From Oceanicola sp. 502str15 (GTDB lineage Bacteria > Pseudomonadota > Alphaproteobacteria > Rhodobacterales > Rhodobacteraceae), in assembly GCF_024105635.1 (NCBI RefSeq), contig NZ_WYDQ01000001.1, forward strand, positions 3,906,501 through 3,970,500: a stretch of 64,000 nucleotides of DNA, read 5' to 3'. The notes under the pieces were generated by a model that saw only the letters and a list, made by a program, of their open reading frames with translations, did not search any database and was not told the DNA's origin. The first letter of the stretch is position 1. Each line of letters begins with the position of its first letter. Positions 51,383 through 59,824 of this stretch are shown in pieces. A program made the position numbers and the translations under genes.

Positions 51383-52384
51383 TCAGGCGCCCGCGATCCC
51401 GGTCGTGCGTTCAAGGATATCCACGCCCTGCGTCTTCCAGAAGTGCAGAAGGTCGATGAAAATCCAGTTCTCCGCCAGCTTGTCGCCCTCGCGCCGGTAG
51501 ATGTCGATCACCCGCATCTCGCCGGGCTTGTCCGAGCCGGGCATCCCCATGAAACCGCCGGTGTGACGGGCGGTAAAGTTTGGCCAGCCGAAGAAGCCGC
51601 CGTAATGGCCTTCGGCAAGGCGTGCGAGGTGGCGGGTCTTGGAGCGGTCGGTGAAAGCCGCGCGGAAAGGGGCCGAGTGCTGCTTTGCATAACGCTCGAT
51701 CGTGTAGGTCGCGCCAATCCCGGCGGGGCCCCACCAGATCATGTCATCGGCCCATGTGAGCGCCAGTTCCTCCTCCAGCGGCAGGCCAGATTGCCAAGTG
51801 CCCAGGTCTCCGATCATCGCGTTGATCGCGGCGAGCGTGGCCCGGCTTTCGGCCTCCGATGCGTCGTCATGGAGTAGCCCGTCATGGGTCTGCGGTCCGG
51901 GCTGAACGAGGTGGGCCGCGGTCTGGGGCGGAAAGGGGTTGAGTCCGGTCTGCATCATCAGGTGCGGGATATCGAAGAACATGGCGGTCTCGGCAATGCG
52001 GCCACCCTCGATGCGGTTGAACTCGCAATAGCGCAGAAAAACCATCTTGCCGGTCGGGGCGATGCCGAGCCACGGCTGGTCGAACAGGCCCATCAAGTGC
52101 CCCATCGACACCACCCACACGCCCGCAAACCCGTCGATCTCGTTGCGCCCGGCAAAGAAGATATCCTCCCGTCGCTGCAAGCGCGACAGGGCGCGGCGAA
52201 GGGGCTGCCAGAAGCGCTCGGCCACGGCCTCCGGGCCGGTCAGCTCGCCGAAAGGGTGGAAGCCCCGCCAGAGTGCGTCAGGCTCCATCGATTCGGCCAG
52301 GACGCCCCCGATCCGGTCCGCCTCAGCGCCATCGAGTGCCGCATACAGAACTCGCACGACGCCCTTTTCCTGCTGGAAATTCAT
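51383..52384 (-). CDS. Two-domain SnoaL/NTF2-like protein A
   Basis: About 333 aa from ATG 52384 with GGGGAGG upstream. It contains two NTF2/SnoaL-like domains. The first ends GIAPTGKMVFLRYCEFNRIEGGRIAETAMFFDIPHLMMQTG (about residues 100-145). The second ends with GEMRVIDIYRREGDKLAENWIFIDLLHFWKTQGVDIL. The same terminal motif (TGK, E/D-F, G-R/K-I, D-hydrophobic, QxGxD) recurs in three other proteins of this locus. SnoaL-type domains act as cyclases, isomerases or hydratases. It is divergent from the ABC importer operon under two LacI operators. Confidence 0.8.
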   Translation of the reverse strand: MNFQQEKGVVRVLYAALDGAEADRIGGVLAESMEPDALWRGFHPFGELTGPEAVAERFWQPLRRALSRLQRREDIFFAGRNEIDGFAGVWVVSMGHLMGLFDQPWLGIAPTGKMVFLRYCEFNRIEGGRIAETAMFFDIPHLMMQTGLNPFPPQTAAHLVQPGPQTHDGLLHDDASEAESRATLAAINAMIGDLGTWQSGLPLEEELALTWADDMIWWGPAGIGATYTIERYAKQHSAPFRAAFTDRSKTRHLARLAEGHYGGFFGWPNFTARHTGGFMGMPGSDKPGEMRVIDIYRREGDKLAENWIFIDLLHFWKTQGVDILERTTGIAGA

Positions 52385-52400
52385 GGCCCTCCCCATCATA

Positions 52401-52416
52401 TTGCATACGCTTGCAA
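52401..52416. promoter_or_regulatory. Predicted LacI operator 1
   Basis: TTGCATACGCTTGCAA is a LacI-family operator-like palindrome (TTGCANNCGNNTGCAA). Its reverse complement matches 52456-52471 in 15 of 16 positions. It lies 16 bases upstream of the minus-strand SnoaL gene start. Confidence 0.72.
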
Positions 52417-52455
52417 AAAATTCTTGCCAAATCCCCGGCACCGAGTCTAGCCTTT

Positions 52456-52471
52456 TTGCAAGCGCATGCAA
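52456..52471. promoter_or_regulatory. Predicted LacI operator 2
   Basis: TTGCAAGCGCATGCAA, the second palindrome, lies 33 bases before the ABC ATPase start. Centre-to-centre distance from operator 1 is 55 bases, suitable for one tetramer or two dimers acting on both divergent promoters. Confidence 0.72.
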
Positions 52472-52504
52472 AACTGCGACCAGTCACGCCTAGGGGAGGC
52501 CCAA

Positions 52505-53554
52505 ATGGCCGAGATACAGCTTCGCAATGTCAGCAAACGGTGGGGCAGCTTTGTCGGGGTCGACGATTTCGACCTGACGATCGCGGACCGCGAGTTTCTG
52601 GTGCTGCTCGGGCCCTCGGGCTGCGGCAAGACCACCACTATGCGGATGATCGCGGGGCTTGAAGACCCCAGCGACGGCGAGATCTGGATCGGCGAGCGCA
52701 AGGTCAACGACCTGGAGCCGAAAGACCGCGACGTGGCGATGGTGTTCCAGAGCTACGCGCTCTACCCCAACCTCAACGTTTACGAGAACATCCGCTTTCC
52801 GCTGAAAGTCCGCGGCATCGACCCGGCAACCCATGACGAAAAGGTGCGCCGCGCCAGCGCGATGGTCGAGTTGGATGAGTTCCTGCACCGCAAACCGGCA
52901 GAGCTTTCGGGCGGCCAGCGCCAGCGCGTCGCGCTGGCCCGTGCCATCGTTCGCGAGCCCAACGTCTTCCTGATGGACGAGCCGCTGTCGAACCTCGACG
53001 CCAAGCTGCGGGTTTCCACACGGGCGCAGATCAAGAACCTGTCCCACGAGCTGTCCGTAACCACGATCTACGTCACCCACGACCAGATCGAGGCGATGAC
53101 CCTCGCGGACCGCGTGGTGGTGATGGAAAAGGGCATCGTCCAGCAGGTCGGCAGCCCGACCGAGATCTACGACAACCCCGCCAACACCTTCGTCGCCAGC
53201 TTCATCGGCTCACCGGCGATGAACCTGATCGAAGGCTCCTTGGCGGGTGGCAGCTTCACCGCGCCGGAGACCCGGATCGACGGGCTCTCCGCCCCCGATG
53301 GCAAGATCACCCTGGGCTTTCGGGCAGAGGATGCGCAGGTCGTCGCAAGTGACGGACAGATCAATGCGCCGATCTACACGCTCGAGCTTCTGGGCGATGC
53401 CACCATGGTCACCGTTCGCATTGGCAAGACGCTGGTCAGCGTCCGCGCCGACAAGGCCTTCCGCGCCGAGATCCACGACATGGTGTCGATCCAGGTGCCC
53501 CACGATCACTGCCACCTGTTCGACGGTCAGACCGGCCAGCGGATCGGGGCCTGA
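52505..53554 (+). CDS. CUT1-type sugar ABC transporter ATPase (UgpC/MsmX/MalK-like)
   Basis: A 349-aa ABC ATPase with a C-terminal MalK-type (TOBE) regulatory region. Walker A is LLGPSGCGKTTTMRM, Q-loop VFQSYALYPNLNVYENIRFPL, signature LSGGQRQRVALARAI, Walker B VFLMDEPLSNLDAKLR and H-loop YVTHDQIEAMTLAD. The C-terminal part includes LGFRAEDAQVV and YTLELLGDATMVTVRIG. It energises uptake of a carbohydrate or polyol-like solute. It is first gene of the LacI-controlled plus-strand operon. Confidence 0.9.
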   Translation: MAEIQLRNVSKRWGSFVGVDDFDLTIADREFLVLLGPSGCGKTTTMRMIAGLEDPSDGEIWIGERKVNDLEPKDRDVAMVFQSYALYPNLNVYENIRFPLKVRGIDPATHDEKVRRASAMVELDEFLHRKPAELSGGQRQRVALARAIVREPNVFLMDEPLSNLDAKLRVSTRAQIKNLSHELSVTTIYVTHDQIEAMTLADRVVVMEKGIVQQVGSPTEIYDNPANTFVASFIGSPAMNLIEGSLAGGSFTAPETRIDGLSAPDGKITLGFRAEDAQVVASDGQINAPIYTLELLGDATMVTVRIGKTLVSVRADKAFRAEIHDMVSIQVPHDHCHLFDGQTGQRIGA

Positions 53555-53646
53555 GAGGTTTTCGCCTCCGGGGCCACCCCGGGTGCGGTCAGCGGATGCG
53601 TGAAAACAGGGCGTGTCCAGTCCAACAGAAACGCAGGGAGAATGAC

Positions 53647-54903
53647 ATGTTTCTGAAGAAGATCGCCATCACCGGCCTTGTCGCGGGCCTGATGTCCACC
53701 ACCGCCCATGCCGAAGGCCATGCCGCCATGTGCGGCCCCGAAGGCCAGAGCATCCGCATCCTCGCCTCCGATTTCCCGGCGATCCACGCGGTTGCCGATG
53801 CCGCGGAGCAGAACTGCGGTGCGCAGGCCGCCGAATTCACCCGCAACCACACCACCGAGGCGCGCCAGATCATGAACGCCGCGCTGACGCCGAACCCGGC
53901 GGAATACACCTCGGTAATCGTCGCAAACTCGACCCTCACCCAGCTGATGAACGATGGCCTCGTTCGCCCGCTGAACGACCTGGTCGAGAAGTACGGTCAG
54001 AACCTGCCGAAAAACCTGATGATCACCCTTGATGGAAACATCATGGCCGTGGCCTTCATGGCGAATTCGCAGCACCTCTTCTCGCGCAAGGACATCCTTG
54101 CCGAAGTGGGCATCGACACGGTTCCGGCAACCTATGGCGAGGTCATCGCCGCCGCCAAGGCGATCCGTGAGGCCGGGATCATGGAACATCCCCTCGTGAT
54201 GAACATGCAGACCGGCTGGAACGTGGGTGAAACCTTCAACCTCGTGTTCATGGCCCATGGTGGTGAGTTCTTCAAACCGGGCACGGCGGAGCCGGCAATC
54301 AACAGCCCCGCGGGCGTTGCGGCGCTGGCCACGCTTAAGGAGCTTGTCGAATACGCCCACCCCGACCATCTGACCCAGGCCTCCAACGAGACCCAGGGCC
54401 TCTGGGAGGCCGGTCAGGCCGCTCTGGGCATCATGTGGGGCTCGCGCGGCGCGCCGATCCTTGATGACGAGGGCTCGACAGAGGAAATCACCTCGAACAC
54501 GGTCCTGTCCGCAGCGCCATCGGTTGAGCCCGGCGGCGTGCCCGGCGCGACCCTGTGGTGGGACGGCTTTACCATCTCGACCAACATCTCCGACGCAGAA
54601 GCCGAGGCGACCTTTGCCGCGCTGGCCTCCGGCCTGACTGCGGAGATGGTCGCGGCCAACAACGATGATGCGGTCTGGCTGCTGGAAGGCTTCAAGCCCG
54701 GGCCCGCCGCCGCGGGTGTCGCCGCCACGGCGCAGGGCGGGGCAAAGCCCTACCCGATGATCCCGCAGATCGGGCTGATGCATAACGCTCTCGGGGCCGA
54801 ACTGTCCGACTTCCTGAAAGGCGGCGAGAGCGCCGAGAAGGCCCTCGCAGATGTCGAGGCCGCCTACATCACGGCCGCCAAGGAAGCCGGATTCCTCAAG
54901 TAA
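53647..54903 (+). CDS. ABC transporter substrate-binding protein, carbohydrate type
   Basis: A 418-aa family-1 periplasmic binding protein. The signal peptide is MFLKKIAITGLVAGLMSTTAHA, and the mature part begins EGHAAMCGPEGQSIRILASDFPAIHAV. SBP_bac_1-like features include LNDLVEKYGQ, YGEVIAAAKAIREAG, GMWGSRGAP-type hinge residues (ALGIMWGSRGAPILD) and VPGATLWWDGFTIS. The ligand is unknown. It is followed by a very strong hairpin before the permease genes. Confidence 0.88.
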   Translation: MFLKKIAITGLVAGLMSTTAHAEGHAAMCGPEGQSIRILASDFPAIHAVADAAEQNCGAQAAEFTRNHTTEARQIMNAALTPNPAEYTSVIVANSTLTQLMNDGLVRPLNDLVEKYGQNLPKNLMITLDGNIMAVAFMANSQHLFSRKDILAEVGIDTVPATYGEVIAAAKAIREAGIMEHPLVMNMQTGWNVGETFNLVFMAHGGEFFKPGTAEPAINSPAGVAALATLKELVEYAHPDHLTQASNETQGLWEAGQAALGIMWGSRGAPILDDEGSTEEITSNTVLSAAPSVEPGGVPGATLWWDGFTISTNISDAEAEATFAALASGLTAEMVAANNDDAVWLLEGFKPGPAAAGVAATAQGGAKPYPMIPQIGLMHNALGAELSDFLKGGESAEKALADVEAAYITAAKEAGFLK

Positions 54904-54910
54904 CCGACGC

Positions 54911-54940
54911 TCGGGAGGGGCGGCTCATCGCCCCTCCCGA
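54911..54940 (+). terminator. Intercistronic hairpin after the carbohydrate-type binding protein
   Basis: A perfect 12-bp stem, TCGGGAGGGGCG (54911-54922) with CGCCCCTCCCGA (54929-54940), and a 6-nt loop, seven bases after the stop. There is no T-run. It is the strongest of the four binding-protein/permease junction hairpins in this window. Confidence 0.65.
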
Positions 54941-54972
54941 ACACCTTCACCGCAACACTCGGGACGGACGCC

Positions 54973-56004
54973 ATGAAGCATCGCACCTTTTTCTGGTTCA
55001 TCCTGCCGACGCTCTCGGCGATGATCCTCTTCATCGCACTGCCCATCGTCTCGGTGTTCGTGCAATCCCTCTTCGTCGCCCATGAGCAGGTGCAGGTGGT
55101 GTCCGAAAGCTGCGGCCCCTTCGGCTGCACCGAAACCACCTCTGTCGACACCGAAGCCACCGCGAAGCTCCGTGAGGAACAGCCCCTGGGGCGCTTCAAC
55201 GGGCTGAACACCTACTTCAACCGCTCGCATCTTGCCATTTCCGATATCGGCGAGGCCTGGGCGAACACGAACAGCATGGGGGAATTCTGGCGCGAGGTGT
55301 ATAACCTGCCGTTCTACAACGCGCTGACCTTCACGCTGGTCTACACCTTCATCGTGACACCGCTGGTGCTGGTGCTGGGGCTGGCCATCGCCGTCGGGGT
55401 CAACAACCTTCCCGGCGCGCTGAAGGGCCTCGCGATCTTCATCTCGCTGCTGCCCTTTCTCGTCACCCCGCTGGTCGGCTCGCTGATCCTGTTCTGGATG
55501 GTCGACGGCGATGGCGTGATCGGGGCGACGATCCAGAACATCTTCAACGATCCCTCGCTCAGCCTGAAGGCCTCGACACCGCTGATGTGGACGATGCTCA
55601 TTGTCTACGGCGTCTGGCACACCCTGCCGTTCAGCTTCATCACCTTCTATGCGGGGCTGCAAACCGTCCCGGCCGACACGGTCGAAGCCGCCAAGATCGA
55701 CGGCGCCTCGAAGTGGCAGAGCCTGATCCATGTGATCGTGCCGCATCTGATGCCGCTGGTCTCCTTCGTGACGCTGATGCTGATCATGGACAACTTCCGC
55801 GTCTTCGAGCCGATAGTCAGCTTCTCCGCCGAAGCCCACGCCCGTTCCCTGAGCTGGATCATCTTCAACGACCTGCGCGAGAGCGGCAATCCGCTCTACG
55901 CTTCGGCAGGCGCGACATCGCTGCTCACGATCATCCTCGTGGTCATCCTGATGATGCCCGTCCTGATCCGCACATGGCGCGACTTCACCCGCAAAGCCCA
56001 CTGA
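54973..56004 (+). CDS. Sugar ABC transporter permease 1 (MalF-like)
   Basis: A 343-aa inner-membrane permease with an N-terminal helix, an about 80-aa periplasmic loop (SCGPFGCTETTSVDTEATAKL) and a five- to six-helix transport core. The coupling loop is VEAAKIDGASKWQSLIHVIVPHLMPLV. The Cys pair in SCGPFGC could form a periplasmic disulfide. It heterodimerises with the next gene's product. It is ten bases upstream of permease 2. Confidence 0.9.
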   Translation: MKHRTFFWFILPTLSAMILFIALPIVSVFVQSLFVAHEQVQVVSESCGPFGCTETTSVDTEATAKLREEQPLGRFNGLNTYFNRSHLAISDIGEAWANTNSMGEFWREVYNLPFYNALTFTLVYTFIVTPLVLVLGLAIAVGVNNLPGALKGLAIFISLLPFLVTPLVGSLILFWMVDGDGVIGATIQNIFNDPSLSLKASTPLMWTMLIVYGVWHTLPFSFITFYAGLQTVPADTVEAAKIDGASKWQSLIHVIVPHLMPLVSFVTLMLIMDNFRVFEPIVSFSAEAHARSLSWIIFNDLRESGNPLYASAGATSLLTIILVVILMMPVLIRTWRDFTRKAH

Positions 56005-56014
56005 GGAGACGATC

Positions 56015-56896
56015 ATGGCAACCGCAGCAGACTCCCGCCTGACCCCGCTCAAGATCGCCTCCTACGGCCTTGTCCTGCTCTGGCTCCTGATCGCGGCCTT
56101 CCCGTTCTTCTGGACCTTCTGGGGCAGTTTCAAGGTGCAGGCCGACTTCCTGTCGAAGGCCGACTGGATGAACGCGCTGAAAGGCACCAACACCATCGCC
56201 CAGACCGGCAGCGCCTTCACCACCGAGGCCTATCGCGGCGCCTGGGTCGACGAGAGCTTCTGGTTCAACTTCAAGAACACCGGCATCGTCGTCTTCTTCA
56301 CCGTGGTCATCTCCCTGACCTTCGGCACACTGGGCGGCTATGCGCTGGCTCGGTCCGGCTTCCGCTATGCATTCTGGATCCTGATGGCCGCGCTGGTGTT
56401 CCGCGCCATGCCGCATATCACGCTCGTCTCGGGCTATCTGCTGTGGTTCTTCGAGTGGAACGTCTGGGGCATCCTGCCCACGACCATCATCGTGCTCGTG
56501 GCGATCAACCAGCCCTTCACGCTTTGGATGCTGCACTCGTTCTTCAAGAACATCCCCAAGGACATGGACGAGAGCGCCATGGTCGACGGCTGCACCCGGT
56601 TCCAGGCCTTCTGGCATGTGATCGTGCCGGTCATGTGGCCGGGCGTAATCACCACCGGGCTGTTCAGCTTCCTGCTCGCCTACAACGATTTCACCGTGAC
56701 GGTGATGCTCCTGAGCGAGCAGAACGAAACCATCATTCCCGCCATCAACAGCTTCATGGGCACCACGCAGGTCGAGGGCAAGGTGATGTATGCCGTCGCC
56801 GCCGTGGTCTCGGCCACCGCGCCCCTGTTCCTGCTGATCATGTTCTTCCAGCGCCAGATCGTCAGCGGCCTGACCGCCGGCGCCGTGAAAGGGTAA
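56015..56896 (+). CDS. Sugar ABC transporter permease 2 (MalG-like)
   Basis: A 293-aa permease with six hydrophobic segments. Helix 1 is SYGLVLLWLLIAAFPFFWTFWGSF, and the coupling loop is DMDESAMVDGCTRFQAFWHVIVPVMWPG, a slightly divergent EAA motif. A loop of about 50 residues precedes the core. It ends four bases before the next gene's ATG. Confidence 0.9.
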   Translation: MATAADSRLTPLKIASYGLVLLWLLIAAFPFFWTFWGSFKVQADFLSKADWMNALKGTNTIAQTGSAFTTEAYRGAWVDESFWFNFKNTGIVVFFTVVISLTFGTLGGYALARSGFRYAFWILMAALVFRAMPHITLVSGYLLWFFEWNVWGILPTTIIVLVAINQPFTLWMLHSFFKNIPKDMDESAMVDGCTRFQAFWHVIVPVMWPGVITTGLFSFLLAYNDFTVTVMLLSEQNETIIPAINSFMGTTQVEGKVMYAVAAVVSATAPLFLLIMFFQRQIVSGLTAGAVKG

Positions 56897-56900
56897 CGAC

Positions 56901-57431
56901 ATGAAAGGCTCAAGACCCGAGCAGGCCGTCCTGTCCCGCGACACGGACATGGCCAAAACCGAAGAAACCCGCGCCGTGATCGAAGCCATGGTGGACGGTC
57001 TCAATGACCACCGGATCGACGATATCGGCCAGTTCTTTGCCGAGGGCTTCCGCTGGATGGGCAATGAGGGCTGCGGTACCAAGACCGGGCTACAGGAGTT
57101 TCAGGACAACTGGCAGCGCCCGTTTCAGGCTGCCTTCTCCAACAAGAGCTGCATCGATGAGGCCCGGCTTTACATGGGCGAATGGGCTGCAGCTTTCGGG
57201 CGGCAGGAGGCCACGCATTCCGGCCCCTTCATGGGGGTCGCGCCCACCGGCAAGCGCGTCACCATCCGTTACATGGATTTCTGGAAGGTCGAGGACGGCA
57301 AGATCACCGACAACTGGGTGATGGTCGATTTCCCCCACGTGCTGGCCCAGCTGGGCCATGACGTTTTCAACGGCGAAGGCTGGGAGGCCTTCGACCGGGG
57401 CGCAAAAGTGCCGCCCCGCCCCGCAAACTGA
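56901..57431 (+). CDS. Single-domain SnoaL/NTF2-like protein B
   Basis: A 176-aa protein (an inner ATG at 56949 would give 160 aa) with one SnoaL-like domain. ETRAVIEAMVDGLNDHRIDDIGQFFAEGFRWMGNEG is the cone-fold N-terminus. FMGVAPTGKRVTIRYMDFWKVEDGKITDNWVMVDFPHVLAQLGHDVF is the conserved C-terminal sheet, very close to the second domain of protein C. It is encoded between the permease and the HisD-like dehydrogenase, so it probably acts on an early intermediate. Confidence 0.82.
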   Translation: MKGSRPEQAVLSRDTDMAKTEETRAVIEAMVDGLNDHRIDDIGQFFAEGFRWMGNEGCGTKTGLQEFQDNWQRPFQAAFSNKSCIDEARLYMGEWAAAFGRQEATHSGPFMGVAPTGKRVTIRYMDFWKVEDGKITDNWVMVDFPHVLAQLGHDVFNGEGWEAFDRGAKVPPRPAN

Positions 57432-57443
57432 GGATCGAGACAG

Positions 57444-58754
57444 ATGAGCATCGAACGGATCAAGACATCAAAACCCGAAACCGCCCGCGCCGAGGATGAC
57501 GCCAAGGTGCACGGCATCGTGGAGGCGGGCCTCGCCGATATCGAAGCACGCGGCGACGCCGCCGTGCGCGAGATGAGCCAGAAGTTCGACAACTACAACC
57601 CCGAGAGCTTTCGGCTGACCCAAGGCCAGATCGAGGGGCTGATGTCCAAGGTCGCCGCCCGCGACATGGAGGACATCAAGTTCGCCCAAGCCCAGGTGAT
57701 GAACTTCGCCCGCGCCCAGCGAGATTCGATGAAGGATATCGAGGTAGAGACCCTGCCCGGCGTCATCCTCGGCCAAAAGAATATCCCCGTGCAGTCGGTG
57801 GGGTGCTACGTGCCCGCCGGCAAGTTCCCGATGGTCGCCTCGGCGCATATGTCGGTGGCAACTGCCACTGTTGCAGGCGTGCCGCGCATCGTCGCCGCCA
57901 CCGCTCCCTTCAGGGGCGAGCCGAACCCGGCGGTGATCGCCGCCATGCATCTGGGTGGGGCACATGAGATCTACGCGCTCGGCGGCATCCAGGCCATCGG
58001 CGCCATGGCGCTGGGCACCCAGACCATCGACCCCGTGCACATGCTCGTCGGCCCGGGCAATGCCTTCGTTGCCGAGGCCAAACGCCAGCTCTACGGCCGC
58101 GTCGGCATCGACCTCTTCGCCGGCCCGACCGAGACGATGGTGATCGCCGACGACACCGTGGATGCCGAGCTCTGCGCAACCGACCTGCTGGGCCAGGCCG
58201 AACATGGCTACAACTCGCCCGCCTGCCTTATCACCAATTCCCGCAGGCTGGCCGAAGAGACGCTCTCCGAGATCGACCGCCTGCTGCAGGTTCTGCCCAC
58301 GTCTGAAACCGCGCGCGCCTCCTGGGAGGACTACGGCGACGTGGTCCTCTGCGAGACCCACGAGGAGATGCTTCAGGTCGCCAACGACATGGCCTACGAG
58401 CACGTCCAGGTCATGACCGACCGCGACGACTGGTATCTGGAAAACATGCACAGCTACGGCGCGCTGTTCCTCGGCCCCCGCACCAACGTTGCCAACGGCG
58501 ACAAGGTGATCGGCACCAACCACACCCTGCCGACCAAGAAGGCCGGGCGCTACACCGGCGGGCTCTGGGTGGGCAAGTATCTGAAAACCCACAGCTACCA
58601 GAAGATCGTCACCGATGAGGCGGCGGCAATGATCGGTGAATACGGCTCGCGGCTCTGCATGCTTGAGGGCTTCGTGGGCCATGCCGAACAATGCAATATC
58701 CGCGTGCGCCGTTACGGCGGGCGCAATGTGGCTTATGGCACGGCGGCAGAGTGA
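57444..58754 (+). CDS. Histidinol-dehydrogenase-family oxidoreductase (HpsN-like)
   Basis: A 436-aa zinc- and NAD-dependent dehydrogenase of the HisD family. Zn ligands are recognisable as Gln and His in [17 protein letters not shown], Asp in [17 protein letters not shown] and a late His in [13 protein letters not shown]. The catalytic Glu-His pair is in [14 protein letters not shown]. Biosynthetic HisD sits with his genes, but here it lies in a catabolic operon. HisD paralogues in such operons include HpsN, sulfopropanediol 3-dehydrogenase. It would oxidise a terminal primary alcohol twice, to a carboxylate. Confidence 0.86.
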   Translation: MSIERIKTSKPETARAEDDAKVHGIVEAGLADIEARGDAAVREMSQKFDNYNPESFRLTQGQIEGLMSKVAARDMEDIKFAQAQVMNFARAQRDSMKDIEVETLPGVILGQKNIPVQSVGCYVPAGKFPMVASAHMSVATATVAGVPRIVAATAPFRGEPNPAVIAAMHLGGAHEIYALGGIQAIGAMALGTQTIDPVHMLVGPGNAFVAEAKRQLYGRVGIDLFAGPTETMVIADDTVDAELCATDLLGQAEHGYNSPACLITNSRRLAEETLSEIDRLLQVLPTSETARASWEDYGDVVLCETHEEMLQVANDMAYEHVQVMTDRDDWYLENMHSYGALFLGPRTNVANGDKVIGTNHTLPTKKAGRYTGGLWVGKYLKTHSYQKIVTDEAAAMIGEYGSRLCMLEGFVGHAEQCNIRVRRYGGRNVAYGTAAE

Positions 58755-58759
58755 CAGAC

Positions 58760-59824
58760 ATGCGAGATGGAGTGATGGACGAACACACCGCCAACAAGAA
58801 GGCTCTAGCTCCGCTTCGGACGGCGATGAAAGACTTCGACGAGGGGGGTGTCCGCGCAGCCCTCGGCGCAGTCCTTGCCAGCGATGCGGTGATCCACATG
58901 CCGCACCCCTTCGGGGACTTCACCGGGCCGGATGCCTTCTATGATGCCTGCTATGCACCCTTGCTCGATGCCCTGCCGGATCTCGAACGCCGCGACTGGA
59001 TCGTGATGGCCGGGCCAGACGAGCACGGCGGCAACTGGGTCGGCTGCGGCGGGCACTACGTCGGCACCTTTGCCGGCCCCTGGCTCGACATTCCGCCGAC
59101 CGGGCATCTCGTTCACATGCGCTTCCACGAGTTCTACCGCTTCGAGCAGGGCCGCGTTGTCGAAATCCAGACCCTCTGGGACATTCCCGAGGTCATGATG
59201 CAGGCGGGCGCATGGCCAATGGCACCGAGCCTCGGGCTGGAATTCTGCATCCCCGGCCCCGCAACCCAGGACGGGATCATTCCCGGCCCGTGGGACGAGG
59301 GGAAATCACGAGCCTCGCAGCAGCATATCATCAACATGCTGACCCACATGAAGAAGCATCCCAAGCAGGGCGGCCCCGAGGTCATGGAAATGCCGCGCTT
59401 CTGGCACGAGCGGATGACATGGTACGGCCCCGCGGGCATCGGCACCGGACGCGGGATCGCGGGCTTCCGCAACTGGCACCAGATCCCGTTTCTGAACGGC
59501 ATGCCCGACCGCGGCCAGTACCTCGACGAGATCACCTATCACTTCTTCGGCGATGGCGATTACGCCGCCGTCACGGGCTGGCCCAACATGGTCCAAACCG
59601 TCACCCATGACGGCTGGATGGGCATCGCCCCGTCGGGCCGGAAAATCACCATGCGGTCACTGGATTTCTGGCGCCTGGAAAACGGCAGAATCCGCGAGAA
59701 CTGGGTCATGGTCGATATCCTCGACGCCTATCGTCAACTCGGGGTCGATGTTTTCGCTCGCCTGCGCGAGTTCAACAAGACCCGCGTGCCCGGCCGCATA
59801 CCCTTCCCGGTCGGGGAGGTCTGA
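58760..59824 (+). CDS. Two-domain SnoaL/NTF2-like protein C
   Basis: About 354 aa from ATG 58760 (ATG 58775 and GTG 58751 are alternatives). Domain 1 ends LDIPPTGHLVHMRFHEFYRFEQGRVVEIQTLWDIPEVMMQAG. A linker containing PGPATQDGIIPGPWDEGKSRA follows. Domain 2 ends MGIAPSGRKITMRSLDFWRLENGRIRENWVMVDILDAYRQLGVDVF. The linker resembles that of protein A (PGPQTHDGLLHDDASEAESRA), so A and C are paralogues from one two-domain ancestor. It overlaps the SDR gene by one base. Confidence 0.82.
   Translation: MRDGVMDEHTANKKALAPLRTAMKDFDEGGVRAALGAVLASDAVIHMPHPFGDFTGPDAFYDACYAPLLDALPDLERRDWIVMAGPDEHGGNWVGCGGHYVGTFAGPWLDIPPTGHLVHMRFHEFYRFEQGRVVEIQTLWDIPEVMMQAGAWPMAPSLGLEFCIPGPATQDGIIPGPWDEGKSRASQQHIINMLTHMKKHPKQGGPEVMEMPRFWHERMTWYGPAGIGTGRGIAGFRNWHQIPFLNGMPDRGQYLDEITYHFFGDGDYAAVTGWPNMVQTVTHDGWMGIAPSGRKITMRSLDFWRLENGRIRENWVMVDILDAYRQLGVDVFARLREFNKTRVPGRIPFPVGEV

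Noticed and set aside
57444-58754. Assignment as biosynthetic histidinol dehydrogenase (hisD)
   Set aside because: No his genes nearby; the gene is embedded in an importer operon with a LacI regulator. The active-site conservation alone does not distinguish HisD from HpsN-like enzymes.
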